A stretch of DNA of 64,000 nucleotides, taken from Chloracidobacterium sp. (lineage in GTDB: Bacteria > Acidobacteriota > Blastocatellia > Chloracidobacteriales > Chloracidobacteriaceae). The translations under genes were made by a program, and so were the position numbers. Within the stretch, counting starts at the first letter, position 1, and each line of letters opens with the position of its first letter. Location of the stretch: the NCBI GenBank assembly GCA_025057975.1, contig JANWUV010000002.1, positions 1 to 64,000 on the forward strand, in the 5' to 3' direction. Of this stretch, positions 1 through 12,060 are shown in pieces. Under the pieces are notes generated by a model. That model saw nothing but the letters and a program-made list of their open reading frames with translations, ran no database searches and was not told the origin of the DNA.

Positions 1-459
1 CGGTGGTTTCGGCACGACGGGGCGCGGTATGTGGAGGAGCGGCCGGCTGGGGAGCGGCTGTGGGTGGGGGAGGCTGGGTTGTTTGTGGGGGCGTGGCGTG
101 GGGAGTACGAGGGGCGGCGTGGTTTGTGGCTGCGGTTTTATGATGCGGACGGGGCGTTGATTCCGACCAAGGCGGAGCGGGAAGCGTTGGAGCGCGAAGC
201 GAAGGAGCGGGAGCGGCAGGCGAAGGAAGCCGCGCTTCGGCAAGCCGAGCAGGAACGCCAGGCGAAGGAAGCCGCGTTGCAAGCAGTGGAGCAGGAACGT
301 GCCGCCAAGGAGCGAGAACGCGCCGCTAAGGAACGAGAGCGCAAGGCGAAGGAAGCCGCACTTCGGCAAGCCGAGCAGGAACGGCAAGCCAAGGAAGCTG
401 CCTTGCAGGAACTCGAACGCCTCAAAGCCAAACTCCGCGATTTGAACCGCGCCGAGTAG
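1..459 (+). CDS. Uma2-family (DUF820) protein, C-terminal part, cut by window edge
   Basis: The reading frame is open from base 1, so the gene begins outside the window; the GTG at 31 is internal. The first ~55 residues (RWFRHDGARYVEERP, then WVGEAGLFVGAWRGEYEGR, then LRFYDADG) match the end of the Uma2 putative-endonuclease fold seen in the intact homologue at 26308-27108. From about base 170 the protein becomes a highly charged coiled coil built of AKERERQAKEAAL-type units, ending with LERLKAKLRDLN. The DNA carries an internal direct repeat: the segment from about 220 recurs from about 346, a 126-base (42-codon) offset. Uma2 proteins are PD-(D/E)XK-fold proteins abundant in cyanobacteria and some Acidobacteria; their role is poorly known. 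The catalytic part is not visible here. Confidence 0.75.
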   Translation, partial: RWFRHDGARYVEERPAGERLWVGEAGLFVGAWRGEYEGRRGLWLRFYDADGALIPTKAEREALEREAKERERQAKEAALRQAEQERQAKEAALQAVEQERAAKERERAAKERERKAKEAALRQAEQERQAKEAALQELERLKAKLRDLNRAE

Positions 460-603
460 ACTACTTCCCGAAATCAAGTAGCGAGTTAGCCCACACTTGA
501 TGCCGCCTCCAACCGAGTCTTGCTCCGACCGGCGCAACAATTTCGGCCGCGCGCTGACGCGCGCGGCTCAAGGGAAAAGACTCAAGCGGAATCACACGGA
601 GGG

Positions 604-1465
604 TTACGGCGCGCCGACCGTCACGCGCAAACCGATGCCGCTGTACCGGGCCGTCGGCGTGCCGAAGGCGCGGTCGGCGGCGCGGCAGAAGAAGGCGCTT
701 TCGTTCCACGACCCGCTGCGCAGGACCCGCTTCTCCCCGCTCCCCGGACCTCGCGGATCATCCACAGGGCTATTCCGGTAGTAATCCTTGCCGTACCAAT
801 CCGCGCACCACTCCCACACGTTCCCGTGCATGTCGTACAACCCCCACACGTTCGGGCGCTTTTGTCCCACCGGGTGCGTCCGATTGCCGCTGTTCTTGTC
901 ATACCACTCCTGCGCCTCCAGCACTGCTTCCCTGTCACCGCTGGAGTACGCTCCGGTCGTCCCCGCCCGAAGGCATACTCCCACTCCGCCTCCGTCGGCA
1001 GCCGATACACCAAACCTTTCCCCGTCCGCCCTGTGCATTCAGCCGCGCCAGAAACGCCTGACAATCCTCCCGAGTCACCTCCTCTCAGGACACGCCGGGC
1101 AATCCTCGAACTCACTCGGATTATTCCCCATCACCGCCGCCCACTGCGCCTGCGTCACTTCGTACTTCCCCAGCCAAAACGGCTTGGTGATTCTCACGCG
1201 GTGCTGAAACTCGTCATCCCCTCGACCCGCTTCACCCACCGGCGACCCCATGCAAAACGCGCCGGCGGGGATATAGACCACCTCGATGCCGTAGGCGACT
1301 TTTCGCACCGTCCCCGGCGCAGGCGCTTTGGGCGGTACCGGTTACGCTTGTTCGCTACCCGGCTGTGGCGTCACCGGGCGTCTTCGCTGCTGCGCCAGCA
1401 GAGGCAGGGTACACACGACGACGCACAGCAGAACCGCCGGCCACGCCCGCCAAAATCCGCCTCAC
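604..1465 (-). pseudogene. SUMF1/formylglycine-generating-enzyme-like secreted protein, multiply frameshifted
   Basis: Family signatures appear in order but in different frames: VVYIPAGAFCMGSP and KYEVTQAQWAAVMGNNPSEF (about 1308-1090), EVTREDCQAFLARLNAQGG (about 1085-1025), YRLPTEAEWEYAF (about 1015-970), then NVWGLYDMHGNVWEWCADWY and RSGSW through GIGLRVTV to the stop at 604. Upstream, a GTG at 1465 begins MRRILAGVAG, and after a further shift LLCVVVCTLPLLAQQ reads as a signal peptide followed by a Pro-rich linker. At least five frame changes are needed to rebuild the protein, so this is a decayed gene unless the assembly is poor here. The CxPSR active-site motif of true formylglycine enzymes is not seen, so the ancestor was probably a SUMF1-domain protein of another role. 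Confidence 0.85.
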
Positions 1466-2192
1466 CGCTTTCTTATGTCTGTCATCATCAGGGTTTGTTT
1501 CTCGTATGCTTTCTAGTCAGTGTTTTCTTGTTGACTGGGTCAACCCACAGCGCGGGCCGGCAATCTAGCAGCGATGGGGCAAAACACGCGCCCTAAAAAA
1601 CGCAACCGCCTGCGGCGGAAACCCTTCGTTCGCCACGTGCCCTACACGCTTTGGCTGATGACGCACCTAAGGTACACAAAGCTCCAAGGCTTTGAAAAAC
1701 CTTGTGCAACACTTTGCCTAACCGTGATTTCAACCGCCTGACAAACCTGCGCCGGACGCTAAGTGACGGCCTGCTGGCGCGTTGACGCGCTTGGCGAACA
1801 ACTGGTAGCTTTTGCTCAAAACACACACCGCTACAAAGCCAACTTCTTCTAAGTTCTCTCACGGAATGAATCAGGGCGAGATAGACACCTCTCGGTGAGT
1901 CTGACGGGGACTACAACCAATGTGTCTCTCACCAAATAGACGCTAAAGTCGTCTCGAACGCATCTCCCACTTTGTTTGTGAAGAAACAGACGCTTAGGCG
2001 CACCCGCCGCTTGCACGCGACGATTCCTGCGTGCGTACCGTCATCTGCAGCGCCCCTCCTTTGCGCCGCCGGTCGGCGGTGGCGGCGGTTGGCTCGTTCA
2101 TGCCGCGCCTTGACCAGCATTCTCGCTTTCGGGATCGGCTTCAAGTAAAAAACACTCTTGCCCAACCCTGACAAACACACCGAGGCTTTTCC
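1466..2192. other. Degenerate spacer between the SUMF1 pseudogene and ppdK
   Basis: No convincing gene. A small plus-strand frame at 1574-1741 (ATG start, 55 codons) includes PFVRHVPYTLWLMTH and is unusually rich in aromatic and aliphatic residues for a chance frame in this GC-rich DNA. In-frame-looking stretches continue beyond it in other frames (DFNRLTNLRRTLSDGLLAR, about 1727-1795). I cannot assign these to a family; they could be gene debris. The last ~60 bases before 2193 form the ppdK leader; I see no clear promoter. Confidence 0.35.
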
Positions 2193-4961
<2,769 letters not shown>

Positions 4962-4982
4962 AAAAACGACGTTAGCAGCAAT

Positions 4983-5975
4983 TTGTCAGACGGCAGTCTA
5001 TCATCCGACCTGGAGACAATTGGCAATTGCTCTCTCCAGCTCTCCGCTTTGTCTGAAAGTTTTATAGACTCAAGTCCAGCAAGCGACCACAACAAAAAGA
5101 AAAAGAGCTACCGACCATCCGTGCAAATCCAGATCGTGGATAATGTCAAGTATAAAACAATAGAAACACTTGCCCTAAGTTTCGAGATGGCAAGCGACAT
5201 CCGGATTGCTGTGGCTTTTATCTCAAAAGATGGACTTGATGTAATCTTACCTTCAATTGAAAAAGCCTTAACAGCAGGTGCAAAAGTTGAGTTTCTCATA
5301 GGAATGGATACTCAGGCAACAGATGCAGCTGCAGTAAAGTACCTCTATGAACAGCTACATAAAACTAACCAAGCTAAACTTTTTTGCTTTGTTCCACAAA
5401 GTAGTTCAGCAATATATCACCCAAAGATGTATCTAGCAAAAAATGATAACAATGCGACTATTTTCATCGGATCATCAAATCTAACGAAACGTGGACTAAT
5501 GACAAATGTTGAAGTTAACTTGTTAGTTAGAGACAATGTTGACACAGAAATTGTATCAGAAGCTTATACAACATATGCCAGATTAAAATTTCATCCAGCG
5601 AGAGTTATACCGGATGACGATTTCATAGACTTATTCATTAGGTTATGTAATAAAACAAAAAGGTTATCAAGGAATTTATCAAAGAATCTTGAAATTCAAG
5701 AATTGCTAAAAGATTTCACTAAGAAAGCTCGTAGCCTACAAAAACCTCGACCAAATAGAGATGATTTAATTGGATGGGTAAAGGAAGTATATGACATTTT
5801 ACCACAAAATAAGTTTAATAATCAAGAAATCTATAAATTTGAAAAATATTTTAAGACCCTTTACCCGCAAAATAAAAATATCAGGGCAAAAATTAGACAA
5901 CAGTTACAAATATTACGTGATCTAAAATTGATTGAGCATGTAGGTAAAGGAACCTGGATAAGAAAACCTTCCTAA
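4983..5975 (+). CDS. Phospholipase-D-fold nuclease with C-terminal DpnI-like winged helix (putative restriction enzyme)
   Basis: 330 residues as read from a TTG at 4983; a GTG at 5121 is another possible start, and the first ~45 residues look unstructured. Residues about 55-190 form a PLD-like domain with one HxK motif (H146, K148 in IYHPKMYLAK) followed by FIGSSNLTKRGL, as in single-motif nucleases that dimerise to make an active site (Nuc, BfiI). Residues about 280-327 contain YFKTLYPQNKNIRAK, IRQQLQILRDLKLIE and GKGTWIR, which resembles the C-terminal winged helix of DpnI and similar restriction enzymes. The gene is very AT-rich against GC-rich neighbours, which suggests recent acquisition. 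No methyltransferase lies beside it. The domain call is from pattern; a restriction role is inference. Confidence 0.7.
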   Translation: MSDGSLSSDLETIGNCSLQLSALSESFIDSSPASDHNKKKKSYRPSVQIQIVDNVKYKTIETLALSFEMASDIRIAVAFISKDGLDVILPSIEKALTAGAKVEFLIGMDTQATDAAAVKYLYEQLHKTNQAKLFCFVPQSSSAIYHPKMYLAKNDNNATIFIGSSNLTKRGLMTNVEVNLLVRDNVDTEIVSEAYTTYARLKFHPARVIPDDDFIDLFIRLCNKTKRLSRNLSKNLEIQELLKDFTKKARSLQKPRPNRDDLIGWVKEVYDILPQNKFNNQEIYKFEKYFKTLYPQNKNIRAKIRQQLQILRDLKLIEHVGKGTWIRKPS

Positions 5976-6068
5976 GATCGTTAGCTTATTATCTGGTTTG
6001 CTAGAAATCCTGAAAATTGATTCACTGATGAAAATCAGGATTTTCTAGAATTTTGAAAACGTGCTAAC

Positions 6069-7670
6069 CTAAATTGGTCGCGCTTGTAAGTGCGCAATTC
6101 CGATTTTGTCGGCCGCCTTGAACAGAGCCGAGCCGATGACGTATGCCAGCACAAGGCTAAAGTAGGTTGATAGCCCCTTTCCAATGACAGCCTCCACTAA
6201 GCTTTTCACAATTGAATCGCCGACGCCTGTGCTGAATGCTGTGACTACCATGGCGTAGGTGACTTGTGAGAGCAATGAAATGGCGAGATAAAGCCCCAAA
6301 AGCGTCCAGTAAGTGCCGCCCATCCTCTTGATGGTGTCAAAACCGACCAGCGGATTGATGACGCTCCAGAAGTAACGTGAGTAGCCGGCGACAATTAGCG
6401 CAACCGGGTAGTAAAGCGTAATCCAAGCAATCGTCAGCACCAATAAGATGAATATTTGAGAAATCTGAGCATAAAAAGGTATCGTTTCTCTTAGAATGCG
6501 ATCCCTGAAAATACTTCCGGATGCTTCATCTTCGGAAATATCCTTGACATATCTACCTGTAATGAGATTGTCCTCCTTTGACTTATATTCTTCAAAAGCT
6601 TTCCAAATATCATCTTTGCTTACATCAAAATCACTCAAATCCAAAGCGTCAACTTCCCTTTCGCTGAGAGCTTTGAACAGCTTTCTATTTTCCTCATCTA
6701 TCCTGATGTCACTAGAGAGCAACCTTCCCTTCTCCAACTCAACAACGTATATTCCTTTACCTACTTCTTCACCGGAAACGGCCGACTCTGCTTTGTAAAT
6801 AGTGATAATCGTCTTATCCGATGATTTTTCTGTAGAATTGGAAGACATAAACGTTGATGTTAGGTAGAAAATCCCTAAACTGATGAGAATCGGGTATCCG
6901 TAGGTGACAATGGCAATGGCGGTGGCGAGCCGGGCGCCGGAAGTAATGTCGCTCATTTCAATCAATATATTGCCGTCCCGGATGCCGTCTGAAACCCGCT
7001 GAATGGTGATGGCGACATAGGCCATCCCAATCCCAATCGCAAGAAAATTTAGATAACTGGAGAATCTCCCCAGTACTGTACAGATGATAATAATTGTCGT
7101 TGTAGCCAAAAATCCAAACTTATCAATGAATGGATATCTTAATCCTTCTATGAGGTCGGCGATGCCGAACGGCTCCTGCTTACGCCTAGTCCATTCAAGC
7201 TCTTTCCGGTATGTTTCATACTTGGTGCAAAGACTCTTACACCTTGGGCATAGTCGCGTTGTCAGGTTGACTTCTTCCGGGCAGTTACGACAGTAGGCAA
7301 CGCTACAGTTTTGACAGACATACTGCGCCGGTACGCTCTGATGATTAACGCAGAAAGAGGATATTTCACGTAATCGCCTCGTGGATCGTTCCGGGCTAAC
7401 GCTTGCATATCCGCTTGGCGATGAGTATACACCTGAGCTTATTCCCGGTTGGACGCTTGGGCTTGTACTTTTTACATCACCTAATTGCTGCTCAAATAAT
7501 GCACGCAGTGGGGGAATGTTTTTGGCGGCCGTCCAGGGCAGATTTCCACGGCGTATTTTATCGTCTGGCTGTACCCGTCCCTCACGTATCCATTGCTCAA
7601 GTTCCGCCGTTGTCGCCTCGTATATGTTGTTCTCTATCTCAATTTCCCAAAGTCTTTCCTGCTCCTGCAT
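6069..7670 (-). CDS. GYF_2 / B-box-like zinc finger / multi-pass membrane protein
   Basis: 533 residues. Residues ~8-65 (LWEIEIENNIYEATTAELEQWIREGRVQPDD, split here by wording only in function: Trp-Glu-Ile start and a PWTAAKNIPPL end) resemble the bacterial GYF_2 domain. Residues ~105-150 carry CVNHQSVPAQYVCQNC, YCRNCPEE and CPRCKSLC, a B-box-type zinc-binding motif. The rest has several hydrophobic segments (TTTIIIICTVLGRF, AIAIVTYGYPILISLGIFYL, FILLVLTIAWITLYYPVALIV) interrupted by a charged ~130-residue extracytoplasmic or cytoplasmic domain, in the manner of Yip1-like proteins. The base composition is lower in GC than the neighbours. Function unknown; the modules suggest a membrane-anchored protein-interaction scaffold. 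No operon partner; neighbours are divergent or convergent. Confidence 0.7.
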   Translation of the reverse strand: MQEQERLWEIEIENNIYEATTAELEQWIREGRVQPDDKIRRGNLPWTAAKNIPPLRALFEQQLGDVKSTSPSVQPGISSGVYSSPSGYASVSPERSTRRLREISSFCVNHQSVPAQYVCQNCSVAYCRNCPEEVNLTTRLCPRCKSLCTKYETYRKELEWTRRKQEPFGIADLIEGLRYPFIDKFGFLATTTIIIICTVLGRFSSYLNFLAIGIGMAYVAITIQRVSDGIRDGNILIEMSDITSGARLATAIAIVTYGYPILISLGIFYLTSTFMSSNSTEKSSDKTIITIYKAESAVSGEEVGKGIYVVELEKGRLLSSDIRIDEENRKLFKALSEREVDALDLSDFDVSKDDIWKAFEEYKSKEDNLITGRYVKDISEDEASGSIFRDRILRETIPFYAQISQIFILLVLTIAWITLYYPVALIVAGYSRYFWSVINPLVGFDTIKRMGGTYWTLLGLYLAISLLSQVTYAMVVTAFSTGVGDSIVKSLVEAVIGKGLSTYFSLVLAYVIGSALFKAADKIGIAHLQARPI

Positions 7671-8029
7671 CTTCGAACCATCCTTTCGGCTATGCTCAAG
7701 TTATGAAGATATGACGTACTGCTTTTCAAGCCGAGGAGACACCAGACGAAGCGGTGAGCGCGAGGCATTGTTTTCATCTCCGCCGTAAATACCGCCGCTA
7801 ATGCAGGCATTGTTTATTTGTAGTCCATATAGCGACGGCGTTACAAAGTCAAGGCGTCAACCACTCTCGGCACGTGGGACAGTGGCAACCTGCGCCTTTG
7901 TTACATAGGCTTTACATCAAAGCCAAAAAGCTGAAAGCATACTGGGAAATAAGGCGCTGAATACCGGCAGTACGGCGCCGGGTTTGTTAGGCCTGTTCGG
8001 AATGCGGCGGCAAAATCTAAGGACTTCGG
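7671..8029. other. Divergent intergenic region upstream of the TonB receptor
   Basis: A 359-base region between the divergent GYF-domain gene and the TonB-dependent receptor gene, so it should hold promoters for both. I see no gene. The sequence AAGGA at 8019-8023, six bases before the TTG at 8030, is a good ribosome binding site for the receptor. No clear operator or riboswitch pattern was recognised. Confidence 0.5.
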
Positions 8030-11000
8030 TTGAAATTTATGCGATCTGAGTGGCTGCAAAGATTTTTCGTGTTTTTTTGGCTGTCTCTCTTGTCCGTTTT
8101 AGCCTGGGGACAGGCGAATGTCACCGGCGGCGCGCTAAGCGGTACGGTTAAAGACGCTTCCGGGGCCGTCATCGGCAACGCCGTCGTCAAGGTCAAGAAC
8201 GTAGAAACCGGACTGACCCGCGAGACAACCACTGGCGAGGACGGAACGTTCCGAGTCCCGGCGCTGGCCGCCGGCGCCTACGACATTACGGTGACGGCGA
8301 CCGGCTTCACTGAACTCACGCGACGGGCGACGGTGCTCATCGGGCAAACCGCCGGCGTCGAGATCACGCTTTCAGCCGGTGACATCAGTGAGACCGTCAA
8401 CGTCACCGCCGACTCAGCCTCGATTGTGGAAACCGCGCGCACACAGCAGTCCACGACGGTCAATGAGCGCGCCGTGAAAGATTTGCCGGTCAACGGCCGC
8501 AACTTCCTTGACTTTATCCGCCTAACGCCCGGCATCAATGTTGACCCTCGCGCTGGCGACTACTCCGCTGGCGGCCTGCGCGGAACATTCAACAGTCTGC
8601 TCATTGACGGCGCGGACAACAACAACACCTTCTTTGGACAAACCCTCGGACGCACCGGCGTGCGCGCGCCGTACCAGTTCAGCCAAAGCTCCGTCAAAGA
8701 GTTTCAGGTCAACACAAACAGCTACGCGGCCGAGTTCGGACGCGCCGGCGGCGCGCTGGTCAACGTCATCACGAAGTCCGGGACGAATGAATTTCACGGC
8801 GAAGGGTTTTACTTCTTCCGCGACAACGCGCTGAACGCCACCGACGGTTTCATTCGCTCGCTGCCGCCGCCGCGCAATCGCAAGCCGGATTTGCGCGTGC
8901 AGCAGTTCGGCGGCTCCATCGGCGGCCCCGTTCGGAAGGACAAGCTTTTCTTCTTCTTCACCTACGACGGGCAGCGGCGCAACGACCCAATCGTGGTGGC
9001 GCCACTCGTGCCGATCCCAACATCCTTTTCCCCGGCCGTGCCGGCGGATGTCGCTCAACGCACCATTGCTTTTCTGAACGCCCAGACGGCGCCGTACCAA
9101 GTGGGGTTCAACCAAGACGTGTACATGGGCAAGGTTGACTGGCAAATCAACAGCGACAATCGGCTCTCGGTGCGCTACAACCGCCAGCTTTTCAAAGGTA
9201 AAAATCAGGAAAACCCCGGACAGATTCGCAGCGTCAGCGCCACCGGCAACTCCAATTCGACGACGGACACCGTCACAGGCCAGATCACGACCATTCTGAC
9301 GCCGAACCTCATCAACGAAGGCCGCTTTGGCTTTTCGCGCGACCAGCAACTCGGTACAGCCAACAGCAATTCGCCGGAAACCATCATCAACAGCCCGGCG
9401 GGCAACACGCTGGTCTTTGGACGAAACAACTTCAGCCCGCGTGAGACGACCGAGCGGCGCTTCCAAGTCACCAATACGTTGACGTACGTGCGCGGGCGGC
9501 ACACGTACAAAGCCGGCTTCGACTTCATCTTCAACCGCATCTTCAACTTCTTCCCCGGCTTTTTCGGCGGGAGCTACGTCTTCAACAGCTACGAAGATTT
9601 TGCGCTGCGTCGTCCGAGCGGCGCCGGCGCGACGGCGATTGTGTATCAACAGGCCTTCGCCGGGCCAAACACCAACGGGCCGCGCTCGTACCCCAACACG
9701 AGCGAGTACGGCTGGTTTGTCCAAGACGACTGGAATATTACGAACCGCTTCAAGCTGTACTATGGTCTGCGCTACGACGCGCAGGTGAAAGACGAGCCGC
9801 CGGTGCTCAACGACGATCCGCGTCTGTTGGCGCTGGGGGTACGGACGCAAGGCCTCAAGCAGGACCTCAACAACTTCGCCCCGCGCGTCGGCTTCGCATG
9901 GAACATTTTAGGCGACGGCAAAACGGTGCTGCGCGGCGGCTATGGGATTTTTTACGCCCGGACGCCGAGTATTGTGACGGGGACGGCGCACACCCAGAAC
10001 GGCCTCAGTGTGCGGACGTTACAGTTCACGCAGGCGCAGTTGGCGACGACCGGCTTGACTTACCCAAACACCTTCGCCAGTCCGCCGGCCGGCGTGACGC
10101 CGCCCGCGTTGCAGTTGTTTTTCTTTGCAAGCGGCTATGTTGACCCGATGGTGCATCAGGCAAGTCTAGGTATTGAGCGCGAGTTGACCCGCGACTTGTC
10201 GCTGTCGGTGTCTTACCTGTTTACGCGGGGCATTCGATTGACGCGGACGCGCGACATCAACCTACGCCAACCAATTCCCATCCCTGTCAACATTGTGGGC
10301 GGCAACCCCGTCATCATTCCGCGGTATGTCATTGCGCCCGGCTCCAACGTGACGGCGCGGCCGACAAACCTCCTGCCTGTTCCGCCTCCGCCGAGTACGA
10401 ATGTGAGCTACGGACGGCTTTTCCAGTTTGAAAACACGGGCGACTCGGTTTATCACGCGCTGGCGGTTCAGGCGACGAAACGCTTCAGCCAAAACTTTCA
10501 GTTTTTGCTAGCCTACACTTGGTCAACGGCGATTGACAACCGCCCCGATCAGACGATTGTGACGGCCGGCGGCGGCGACACCAGCCGCCTCGTGGCAGAC
10601 CCGCTCAACATTCGCACCGAACGCGGACGCGCCGACGTGGACATTCCGCACCGGTTCGTCCTGAGCTACGTGTGGGAGCTAGCCTACGCCCGCAATCTCC
10701 AAAATCGCCCGGCGCGGCTGCTGCTGGACGGCTTTCAGTTCAGCGGGATTGTGACGGCGACTTCGGGCAGTCCGTTCTCGGCGCTCGCTGGCGGCGACCT
10801 CAACGGCGACGGGACGCCAGGCAACGACCGCGCGCCGTTCATCGGACGGAACACCTTCCGGCGCAAGGCGTTCGCGTCATTCGATTTGCGGCTGACCCGG
10901 ACAATTCCCATCACGGAGCGGTATCGTGTTGAACTGATTGCCGAGGCGTTCAACCTGTTCAACCGCTTCAATCAAGCGGCGGTGCAAACCAATCAGTTCG

Positions 11001-11116
11001 CCTTTGGCACGCCGGGTGGTGTGCCGACCCTGACGCCGCGCGCCGATTTTCGCGCTGTCAATGGGCCGGGCGTGGCGCCGCGCGTGCTGCAACTTGCGGC
11101 GAAGTTTGTTTTCTAA
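8030..11116 (+). CDS. Oar-like TonB-dependent receptor with N-terminal carboxypeptidase-regulatory domain
   Basis: 1028 residues. A signal peptide (FFVFFWLSLLSVLAWGQ) is followed by a carboxypeptidase-regulatory-like beta-sandwich (GTVKDASGAVIGNAVVKVKN, then AAGAYDITVTATGF) and a plug domain (RAVKDLPVNGRNFLDF, FGRAGGALVNVITKSGTNEFHG), then a long outer-membrane barrel ending LQLAAKFVF with a terminal Phe. This domain order is common in Acidobacteria and Bacteroidetes, where it imports large substrates using TonB energy. The AAGGA motif six bases upstream favours the TTG at 8030 over the in-frame ATG at 8039. No transporter or degradative enzyme is adjacent on this strand, so the substrate cannot be inferred. 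The downstream B12 genes are convergent and have their own receptor. Confidence 0.9.
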   Translation: MKFMRSEWLQRFFVFFWLSLLSVLAWGQANVTGGALSGTVKDASGAVIGNAVVKVKNVETGLTRETTTGEDGTFRVPALAAGAYDITVTATGFTELTRRATVLIGQTAGVEITLSAGDISETVNVTADSASIVETARTQQSTTVNERAVKDLPVNGRNFLDFIRLTPGINVDPRAGDYSAGGLRGTFNSLLIDGADNNNTFFGQTLGRTGVRAPYQFSQSSVKEFQVNTNSYAAEFGRAGGALVNVITKSGTNEFHGEGFYFFRDNALNATDGFIRSLPPPRNRKPDLRVQQFGGSIGGPVRKDKLFFFFTYDGQRRNDPIVVAPLVPIPTSFSPAVPADVAQRTIAFLNAQTAPYQVGFNQDVYMGKVDWQINSDNRLSVRYNRQLFKGKNQENPGQIRSVSATGNSNSTTDTVTGQITTILTPNLINEGRFGFSRDQQLGTANSNSPETIINSPAGNTLVFGRNNFSPRETTERRFQVTNTLTYVRGRHTYKAGFDFIFNRIFNFFPGFFGGSYVFNSYEDFALRRPSGAGATAIVYQQAFAGPNTNGPRSYPNTSEYGWFVQDDWNITNRFKLYYGLRYDAQVKDEPPVLNDDPRLLALGVRTQGLKQDLNNFAPRVGFAWNILGDGKTVLRGGYGIFYARTPSIVTGTAHTQNGLSVRTLQFTQAQLATTGLTYPNTFASPPAGVTPPALQLFFFASGYVDPMVHQASLGIERELTRDLSLSVSYLFTRGIRLTRTRDINLRQPIPIPVNIVGGNPVIIPRYVIAPGSNVTARPTNLLPVPPPPSTNVSYGRLFQFENTGDSVYHALAVQATKRFSQNFQFLLAYTWSTAIDNRPDQTIVTAGGGDTSRLVADPLNIRTERGRADVDIPHRFVLSYVWELAYARNLQNRPARLLLDGFQFSGIVTATSGSPFSALAGGDLNGDGTPGNDRAPFIGRNTFRRKAFASFDLRLTRTIPITERYRVELIAEAFNLFNRFNQAAVQTNQFAFGTPGGVPTLTPRADFRAVNGPGVAPRVLQLAAKFVF

Positions 11117-11246
11117 AGCGTTTTCCGTTGGAGTGGAACGACGCTTTGTGCGGCCCGCTCACTCGCGTGCGGCGCTGCATACCGCACTTCCCCGGCCTAG
11201 GACGCCACGCCTCATGAAGGTGGTTTCGTTGGCGGCAGGTGCAGCG

Positions 11247-12047
11247 CTACCGCACGACTCTGTCCACCGCCACGCCGCTGCGGTGAAACACAAAAGTCGG
11301 CCAACCGCCGCGCGAGTGAAACACCTCGACCTCGACGCCGAACACCTCAGCCAACAGGCGCTCGTGCAGCACATCGGACGGCGCACCTCGCGCCACACAC
11401 CGCCCTGACTGCATCACCGCGACTTGATCGGCATAGCGGGCGGCGGCGTTCAGGTCGTGTACGGCCATCACGATCGTCTTCCCTTCGTCAGCTAACGCCC
11501 GGCACAGTTCGTACGTCTCCAGCGCATGGGCAACGTCCAAACTCGCCGTCGGCTCATCGAGCAAAATCGCCGGCGCTTCCGTCGCCAGACTGCGCGCAAT
11601 CAGAACGCGCTGCCGCTCGCCGCCAGAAAGCTCCGTCACCAATCGTGCGCGCAAATGCAAAACGTCGGCGCGCATCATCGCCTGCTCAATCACGGCGCGA
11701 TCATGCGCGCCCTCCGGCTGAAAACGCCCCAGATGCGCGTGCCGCCCCATCGCCACGATGTCGCGGACGGTGAAGGCGAACTCCAGATGCGTATCCTGTG
11801 GCACGACGGCGATGCGCCGCGCAATGTCCCGCCGTGACCAGCGCCGCAGGTCGCGGCCTTCCAGCCGCGCCGCGCCGCGCGTCGGCGCAAGCAGCCCTGC
11901 CAGCAGCCGCAGAACGGTCGTTTTACCGGAGCCGTTCGGCCCAATCAGCGCCAGAAAGCGTCCCGGCGGCGGCGCCAGCGAAACCTCCCGCGCAATAGCC
12001 GCGCCGCCGACTTCAAACCACGCCTTGTCAAGCTCCAGAAACGCCAT
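11247..12047 (-). CDS. btuD: ABC transporter ATPase, cobalamin/Fe-siderophore type
   Basis: 266 residues of the FecE/BtuD class. Walker A is GPNGSGKTT near residue 38, the ABC signature is LSGGERQRV, and Walker B is AILLDEPTASLD with the switch His in MAVHDLNAAA. It powers import of corrinoid across the inner membrane through the BtuC-like permease encoded 13 bases upstream. The C-terminal extension past residue ~235 (HSRGGWPTFVFH) is usual in this class. It is the last gene of the riboswitch-led B12 operon. Sequence alone cannot separate B12 from haem or siderophore importers; the operon context (cbiB, cobD, riboswitch) makes corrinoid the likely substrate. Confidence 0.9.
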   Translation of the reverse strand: MAFLELDKAWFEVGGAAIAREVSLAPPPGRFLALIGPNGSGKTTVLRLLAGLLAPTRGAARLEGRDLRRWSRRDIARRIAVVPQDTHLEFAFTVRDIVAMGRHAHLGRFQPEGAHDRAVIEQAMMRADVLHLRARLVTELSGGERQRVLIARSLATEAPAILLDEPTASLDVAHALETYELCRALADEGKTIVMAVHDLNAAARYADQVAVMQSGRCVARGAPSDVLHERLLAEVFGVEVEVFHSRGGWPTFVFHRSGVAVDRVVR

Positions 12048-12060
12048 ACGCAGGTCGCCG

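Noticed and set aside
170-440. Regularly repeated DNA considered as a CRISPR array
   Set aside because: The repeats keep codon phase, vary in sequence and encode an AKERER-type coiled coil; there are no uniform repeats with unrelated spacers.
520-1596. A 358-residue plus-strand open frame
   Set aside because: It is antisense to the SUMF1 pseudogene, whose conserved motifs lie on the minus strand.
1593-1862. An Arg-rich minus-strand frame of 89 residues
   Set aside because: Its composition is that of antisense GC-rich DNA and there is no motif or start signal.
8522-9850. A 442-residue minus-strand open frame
   Set aside because: It lies antisense to the plug and barrel of the TonB receptor and lacks family signatures.
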